From Chryseobacterium sp. G0201 (GTDB taxonomy: Bacteria > Bacteroidota > Bacteroidia > Flavobacteriales > Weeksellaceae), in contig NZ_CP033917.1 in the NCBI RefSeq assembly GCF_003815655.1, positions 2,232,001 through 2,296,000 of the forward strand: a stretch of DNA of 64,000 bases. The letters run 5' to 3'. A program made the position numbers and the translations under genes. Position 1 is the stretch's first letter, and the number at the start of each line of letters is the position of its first letter. The notes beneath the pieces were generated by a model, which worked only from the letters and a program-made list of their open reading frames with translations, ran no database searches and was not told the DNA's origin. Below are positions 60,019-64,000 of the stretch, piece after piece.

Positions 60019-63000
60019 ATGAAGAATATATGCCTGACACTTTTGCTGTTTTTCCCAATGCTATATTGGGCGCAAATACCAATAATTGAAACACCTGATA
60101 AAAAAGGAGGATTTGAGAATAATAATAAGGTTATTCTTCAGAAGCTCAAGATTGATACCAAAATTACGGGTGGAATTTCCACCAACGTTATCACAATGGT
60201 TTTTAAAAACAACTCGAACCGATTAATGGAAGGTCGACTGACTTTCCCGCTTCCGGAAGGAGTAAATGTAAGCGGATATGCTTTGGATATCAATGGAAAA
60301 CTGCTAAATGCCGTTCCCGTAGAAAAAGAAAAAGCAAAGGAAGTTTTTGAAACCATTCAGAAAAGAAATGTGGACCCCGGAATTTTAGAAAAAGTGGAAG
60401 GTAACAATTTCCGTACAAGAATTTATCCTATCAATGCAAATGGAGGAGAAAGAACTATTCAGATCTCGTATAATTATGAACTTAAAAAACAGGGAAGTAA
60501 TTACCAATATTTTTTACCGCTTAATTATTCCACTCAAATTCCTGAGTTTAACATAAAAACGAGCGTTTTTCAGAATACGGTTTCTCCGCAACTGGAAGAA
60601 AAGCCTGATGGAAGTTTTAATTTTGTTAAAAACGGAAATGTTTGGGTGGCCGAAACTCACAAAATCAATTATAAACCAACTCAAAATCTGAAAATTAATT
60701 TTCCTCAAACTGATGGAAATCAGAATGTATTGATTCAGAAAGCTTCGGGTAATTCATCATATTTTCTTGCTGATTTAGGTGTTGATCCCAAAGAAAAAGC
60801 AAAGAAATTGCCTAATAAACTAGCAATCATTTGGGATAATTCTTTAAGCGGATCAAAACGAGATCATACTAAAGAATTTACTTTATTGGAAGAGTATTTT
60901 AAAGTAAATAAAAATCTTTCCGTGAAAATTTATTTCCTTAATAATTCATTTGATGAAGGAAAAAGTTTTAAAATAAACGAAGGAAACTGGAACGAATTAA
61001 AATCATATTTATCTCAAGTCACCTACGACGGCGGAACCGATTTCGGACAATTGAAATCAGTAAAAGAAGATGAGGTTTTGTTTTTCACAGATGGTTTGTC
61101 TTCTTTTGGAGATCTAAAACTGACGATTAATAATCCTGTTTACACAATTTCTTCTTCCAATAATGCGAATTTTAATCAATTAAAATTTATCAGTAATAAA
61201 ACAGGAGGTGAATTTTTAAATTTAAGTGAAAATGATCCTAAAAAAGAAGTCCGTAAACTGTTGTATCAGTCTTTAAAATTCATTGGAATTGAAAATAATT
61301 CTTCATTGACGGAAGTTTACCCTTCATTGGCACAAACTATTTCGCAGGATTTTGTATTGACAGGTATTGTAAAAGGAAATCAAGCAACAGTAAAAGTTTT
61401 ATTTGGTTATGGAAATGAAGTAGCAGAAGCAAAAACGATTTCTTTAGATGTGAATAAACAATCCGTAACAGATTGGGAGATCTCACAATTTTGGGCTCAG
61501 AAAAAGCTGAACGAACTGGAAATTTTTGAGAAAGAAAATAAAAATGAGATCAAAAATATCAGTCGGCAATTTGGTTTGGTGAGCAACAACATGAGTTTAA
61601 TGGTGTTGGAAAATGTACAGGATTATGTTCGATATGAAATAAATCCGCCATCTGAACTGCGAGAAGAATACAATCGAATCGTAAAAAACAATCAGGCTCA
61701 AAAAGATATTCGCGTCAATGATTTAATGGCAAAAGCGGAAGTAATGACCGAAAATCTTAAAAAATGGTGGAATACGGATTTTGAAAAGAAACCAAAAGTT
61801 TATCCAAAGCCAACTGAAACCATTGAAAATAGAAGCAATACTCAAAATATTAGAGATTCTATTCGATCTGAAAATAGCATCGAAGAAGTTGTGGTGATGG
61901 GATATTCAAAAAGGGTAACTCGAAGTATGGCAACTTCAAGCTCCGTTAGCGTAAGTTCAGAACCTGTTTCCAATAATGCATTGCCAGCAAGTTTGCAAGG
62001 CAGAGTTCAAGGAATAACTATAAGAGGAGCTGGTTCTGTGCGTGGAGATCTAAGGAGTAAAGAAATAGCTGAAACAATCATTCAAAAAGGAAAAATTACA
62101 ACGATAGATGTAAAATCCGACGCTGCCTACATGAAGTTTTTTGAGTCGGCTAAAAATTCAGAAGATATCTACCATACGTATCTTGATCATAGAAAAGATT
62201 ACGCTGAAACGCCACAATATTATTTTGATGTAGCTCAGTTGTTTTTCAAAATCAATGATAAGAAAACAGGGTTAAAAGTATTGAGTTCTATCGCTGATTT
62301 GGATATTGAAAATGAAGAATTATACAAATTATTAGCTTACAAATTAAAGCAGGCTGAGGTATACGATAAAGAACTTTGGATCAGTAAAAAAGTATTGGAA
62401 TGGCGACCATTCGATCCTCAAAGTTACAGAGATTATGCGCTGGCTTTGGAAGATAGCAAAGACTATCAGGGCGCTTTAGACAATTTATATAAAATTTTAA
62501 ATCAGTCATACACTCGTGAAATGGCCACTCGTGATAACGGAATTGAAGAAACCATCATCATGGAGATCAATGAACTGATCAGCAATCACAGAAATGAGTT
62601 AGATCTTAAAAATATCAATCCTAAGATCATTGCAGATCTGCCTATGAATATCCGTGTGGTGATCAACTGGAACAAAGACAATACAGACATCGATCTTTGG
62701 GTAACAGATCCTAACAGTGAAGGTTGCATATATTCTCATAAATCAACGGAGATTGGCGGAAGATTGAGTGATGATTTTACGGGAGGTTTCGGACCGGAGC
62801 AGTTTTTACTGAAAAAAGCCATCAAAGGAAAATATAAAATTAAAACTAATTTCTTTAATGAAAATCAAGTAAGTATTGCGGGGGCAACAGCAATTATGGC
62901 CGAAGTTTTCATCAATTACGCTTCCGGAAAGCAGGAAAGAAAAATAGTGGTTTTCCAAAATAAAAATGAGGCTGATACCAGTAATCGTGACGGCGTTTTG

Positions 63001-63021
63001 ATCGGAGAATTTGAATTTTAG
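60019..63021 (+). CDS. VIT-domain protein with SusC-plug-like segment and DUF2135-like end
   Basis: 1000 residues, secreted (signal MKNICLTLLLFFPMLYWAQ). A VIT domain lies at about 25-150 (TGGISTNVITMVFKNNSNRL, EGVNVSGYALDINGK, then EVFETIQKRNVDPGILEKV). A vWA-like domain follows (about 265-410; LAIIWDNSLSGSK in place of the classic DxSxS, and VLFFTDGLSSFG). Around 618-677 is EEVVVMGYSKR...LPASLQGRVQGITIRGAG, the plug signature of SusC-type TonB receptors. A TPR-like helical region (about 700-840) and a DUF2135-like domain (about 885-970, VVINWNKDNTDIDLWVTDPN) end it. No TonB barrel is present. Function unknown. Confidence 0.8.
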   Translation: MKNICLTLLLFFPMLYWAQIPIIETPDKKGGFENNNKVILQKLKIDTKITGGISTNVITMVFKNNSNRLMEGRLTFPLPEGVNVSGYALDINGKLLNAVPVEKEKAKEVFETIQKRNVDPGILEKVEGNNFRTRIYPINANGGERTIQISYNYELKKQGSNYQYFLPLNYSTQIPEFNIKTSVFQNTVSPQLEEKPDGSFNFVKNGNVWVAETHKINYKPTQNLKINFPQTDGNQNVLIQKASGNSSYFLADLGVDPKEKAKKLPNKLAIIWDNSLSGSKRDHTKEFTLLEEYFKVNKNLSVKIYFLNNSFDEGKSFKINEGNWNELKSYLSQVTYDGGTDFGQLKSVKEDEVLFFTDGLSSFGDLKLTINNPVYTISSSNNANFNQLKFISNKTGGEFLNLSENDPKKEVRKLLYQSLKFIGIENNSSLTEVYPSLAQTISQDFVLTGIVKGNQATVKVLFGYGNEVAEAKTISLDVNKQSVTDWEISQFWAQKKLNELEIFEKENKNEIKNISRQFGLVSNNMSLMVLENVQDYVRYEINPPSELREEYNRIVKNNQAQKDIRVNDLMAKAEVMTENLKKWWNTDFEKKPKVYPKPTETIENRSNTQNIRDSIRSENSIEEVVVMGYSKRVTRSMATSSSVSVSSEPVSNNALPASLQGRVQGITIRGAGSVRGDLRSKEIAETIIQKGKITTIDVKSDAAYMKFFESAKNSEDIYHTYLDHRKDYAETPQYYFDVAQLFFKINDKKTGLKVLSSIADLDIENEELYKLLAYKLKQAEVYDKELWISKKVLEWRPFDPQSYRDYALALEDSKDYQGALDNLYKILNQSYTREMATRDNGIEETIIMEINELISNHRNELDLKNINPKIIADLPMNIRVVINWNKDNTDIDLWVTDPNSEGCIYSHKSTEIGGRLSDDFTGGFGPEQFLLKKAIKGKYKIKTNFFNENQVSIAGATAIMAEVFINYASGKQERKIVVFQNKNEADTSNRDGVLIGEFEF

Positions 63022-63147
63022 ATATAGGATGTAATATGTTAATATGAATGTTTAGTGTGGCAAGAGTCGGTTTTTATCGGCTCTTGCTTTTTTATTGCTG
63101 AATTAGCATTAAAAATGATTATTTTTAAGTTGATAAAAATACTACCG

Positions 63148-63480
63148 ATGAAATCAATATTTATTTTTTTTCTTATCGTTTTTGGGATTCAGTTAAAAGC
63201 TCAGAAAGTTTTTTCAACAGAATATTCCAGTCAGGCAGATGTAAAAGTTTTTGTGGTTGAATATGAAAGTCAGGCCGATCTTAAAGTCTACAAAGTACAG
63301 TATGATAGCCAGGCAGGCGACAACAACGGAAAATGGTTTTTCACCCAATATGCAAGCCAGTCCAAAAAGAAAATATTCTTTGTTGATTATGAAAGCCAGG
63401 CTGATCTTAAAATCTTTTTTGTACAATACGACAGCCAGGCGGGATGGCGAAATGACAGTAAAAAATATTTATTGTACTAA
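63148..63480 (+). CDS. DUF6150 repeat protein
   Basis: 110 residues from the ATG at 63148; the longer frame at 63055 has no family-like start. Signal peptide MKSIFIFFLIVFGIQLKAQ. The rest is six near-repeats of 13-17 residues of the pattern E/QY-x-SQA-D/G-x-K/W-FF/VY (EYSSQADVKVFVV, EYESQADLKVYKV, QYDSQAG, QYASQSKKKIFFV, DYESQADLKIFFV, QYDSQAG). It closely resembles DUF6150. The alternating aromatic and charged residues suggest a beta-solenoid or amyloid-like fold. Function unknown. It follows the VIT gene by 126 nt. Confidence 0.8.
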   Translation: MKSIFIFFLIVFGIQLKAQKVFSTEYSSQADVKVFVVEYESQADLKVYKVQYDSQAGDNNGKWFFTQYASQSKKKIFFVDYESQADLKIFFVQYDSQAGWRNDSKKYLLY

Positions 63481-63506
63481 CATACCTATCTGAAAAAAAT
63501 ATTTGC

Positions 63507-63524
63507 ACTACAAATCTACTTCTT
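63507..63524 (+). repeat. 18-base intergenic repeat, copy 2
   Basis: ACTACAAATCTACTTCTT, identical to 59877-59894. A near-inverse copy follows at 63566-63581, so the pair could form a hairpin of about 16 bp with one mismatch. Confidence 0.7.
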
Positions 63525-63565
63525 TATTGTTTTTAACGTGTTGGTTTTCAAATTTTTAAACCTGT

Positions 63566-63581
63566 GAAGTAGATGTGTAGT
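63566..63581 (-). repeat. Inverted partner of the 18-base repeat
   Basis: GAAGTAGATGTGTAGT is the reverse complement of ACTACACATCTACTTC, one base different from the copies at 59877 and 63507. Confidence 0.6.
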
Positions 63582-63605
63582 AGGGTTATTTTGATATTTC
63601 TGCTG

Positions 63606-63613
63606 TACATTTG
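63606..63613 (+). promoter_or_regulatory. Promoter -7 element ahead of the candidate RNA
   Basis: TACATTTG matches TAnnTTTG. No coding frame starts nearby, so it probably serves the structured region to its right. Confidence 0.55.
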
Positions 63614-63618
63614 CAGTA

Positions 63619-63863
63619 GAAAATTCAACAAAAAATATTTCTATTGAGGATACGAAGATTTGTTGAAAATAAAATTTACATAGATGATGATTAAGTAAAT
63701 ATTTTCCCCCTCACATTGTTCCCAAAACAGTTGGTACTACTTTTTAGATGAAAAAAAATTATTAGAAAGAGGGGGAATATATTTTGATCACAAAAAAATA
63801 TAAGTATGGTTTTCCATATACTTAGTGTTGTGTTAAGCTTTTACATTTTGTAAAAGCTTTTTT
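63619..63863 (+). ncRNA. Candidate structured non-coding RNA
   Basis: From the -7 element at 63606 to the terminator at 63863 lie about 245 nt with no frame of note. A long stem pairs 63697-63712 with 63769-63784 (TATTTTCCCCCTC with GAGGGGGAATATA, one mismatch), closing a 56-nt loop. A second hairpin (TAAGTATGG with CCATATACTTA) lies near 63810-63833, before the terminator. Together this reads as an independent RNA, perhaps of the 6S-Flavo kind or unrelated; the class is not assigned. It needs an expression or covariation test. Confidence 0.45.
63835..63863 (+). terminator. Terminator of the candidate RNA
   Basis: A perfect 11-bp stem AAGCTTTTACA with TGTAAAAGCTT around TTT, then TTTT. Confidence 0.85.
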
Positions 63864-63884
63864 CATTTAAATCTGAAATTCCAT

Positions 63885-63916
63885 AAAAAAACCTGCTCCT
63901 AAGAGCAGGTTTTTCC
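63885..63916. terminator. Strong bidirectional terminator near window end
   Basis: AACCTGCTC pairs with GAGCAGGTT around CTAA, with A-run before and T-run after, so it suits both strands. It probably ends a minus-strand gene to the right of the window. A short open minus frame at 63949-63999 (17 codons) is too short to assign. Confidence 0.75.
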
Positions 63917-64000
63917 CTTCATTATTAAAAAATTAACTTAACCATTCATTAAGGTTCCAAATGGGTTACCTTCGTGTGGATAATATCATAAAATACAGTA

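Noticed and set aside
63055..63147. Longer start of the DUF6150 gene
   Set aside because: The added residues do not give a signal peptide, while the ATG at 63148 starts one directly.
63949..63999. 17-codon minus-strand frame open to the right edge
   Set aside because: Too short to assign; it may be the end of a gene beyond the window, but another frame ends nearby as well.
1..64000. CRISPR array, rRNA, prophage, plasmid or transposon
   Set aside because: No direct repeats with regular spacers, no rRNA, no integrase or transposase motif, and no phage gene was found on either strand.

Overview
The window is chromosomal DNA of a Bacteroidota bacterium, class Flavobacteriia, most like Chryseobacterium or a close Weeksellaceae relative. 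The evidence is low GC, many promoters with the Bacteroidota -7 element TAnnTTTG, a PorP/SprF-family type IX secretion protein, two secreted proteins with type IX C-terminal sorting domains, and a 14-subunit nuo operon with a short NuoG. No rRNA, CRISPR array, insertion sequence, integrase or phage gene was seen. One tRNA (CAU anticodon) is present.

Layout. 1-6.9 kb: coenzyme A and cell-wall genes (coaD, ddl, PASTA protein, rluD, PorP/SprF, hemW, murI). 7-17.6 kb: a nitroreductase with its divergent HxlR regulator, then rsmD, DUF3822, Smr, a YfcE-type phosphoesterase, a serine hydrolase, sixA-like phosphatase, ruvX, def, DUF5606, mazG, a lipoprotein and a C1q-like secreted protein. 17.8-26 kb: an unusual membrane and signalling block made of a phosphoesterase fused to an Omp85-like barrel, an HD domain fused to a PycTM membrane domain (the Pycsar effector family), a bestrophin-like channel and a GAF-domain protein. 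26-40.4 kb: the nuo operon for respiratory complex I, on the minus strand in order A to N, with an outer-membrane barrel gene inserted between nuoF and nuoG. 40.4-51.1 kb: housekeeping and membrane genes (a 58-residue membrane protein, GNAT-like protein, Zn peptidase, YigZ, ribD, DUF349, aroE, secreted endonuclease I, LolC-like permease, rbfA, mce, tRNA). 51.4-64 kb: a looser accessory region with larger gaps, holding a delta-60 repeat T9SS protein, map, two tandem AraC-type regulators, a FISUMP-type surface protein, a thioredoxin-like protein, a 1000-residue VIT protein, a DUF6150 repeat protein and a candidate structured RNA at the right end.

The most unusual items are the HD-PycTM and bestrophin pair without a visible cyclase, the VIT protein carrying a SusC-like plug signature, the SQA-repeat DUF6150 protein, the candidate 63.6-63.9 kb RNA, an 18-base repeat shared by the gaps around the VIT and DUF6150 genes, and a set of intergenic imperfect palindromes built from repeated short words. 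Many operons end in clear intrinsic terminators. Two genes (ruvX, rbfA) have the -7 element so close to ATG that leaderless mRNAs are likely.
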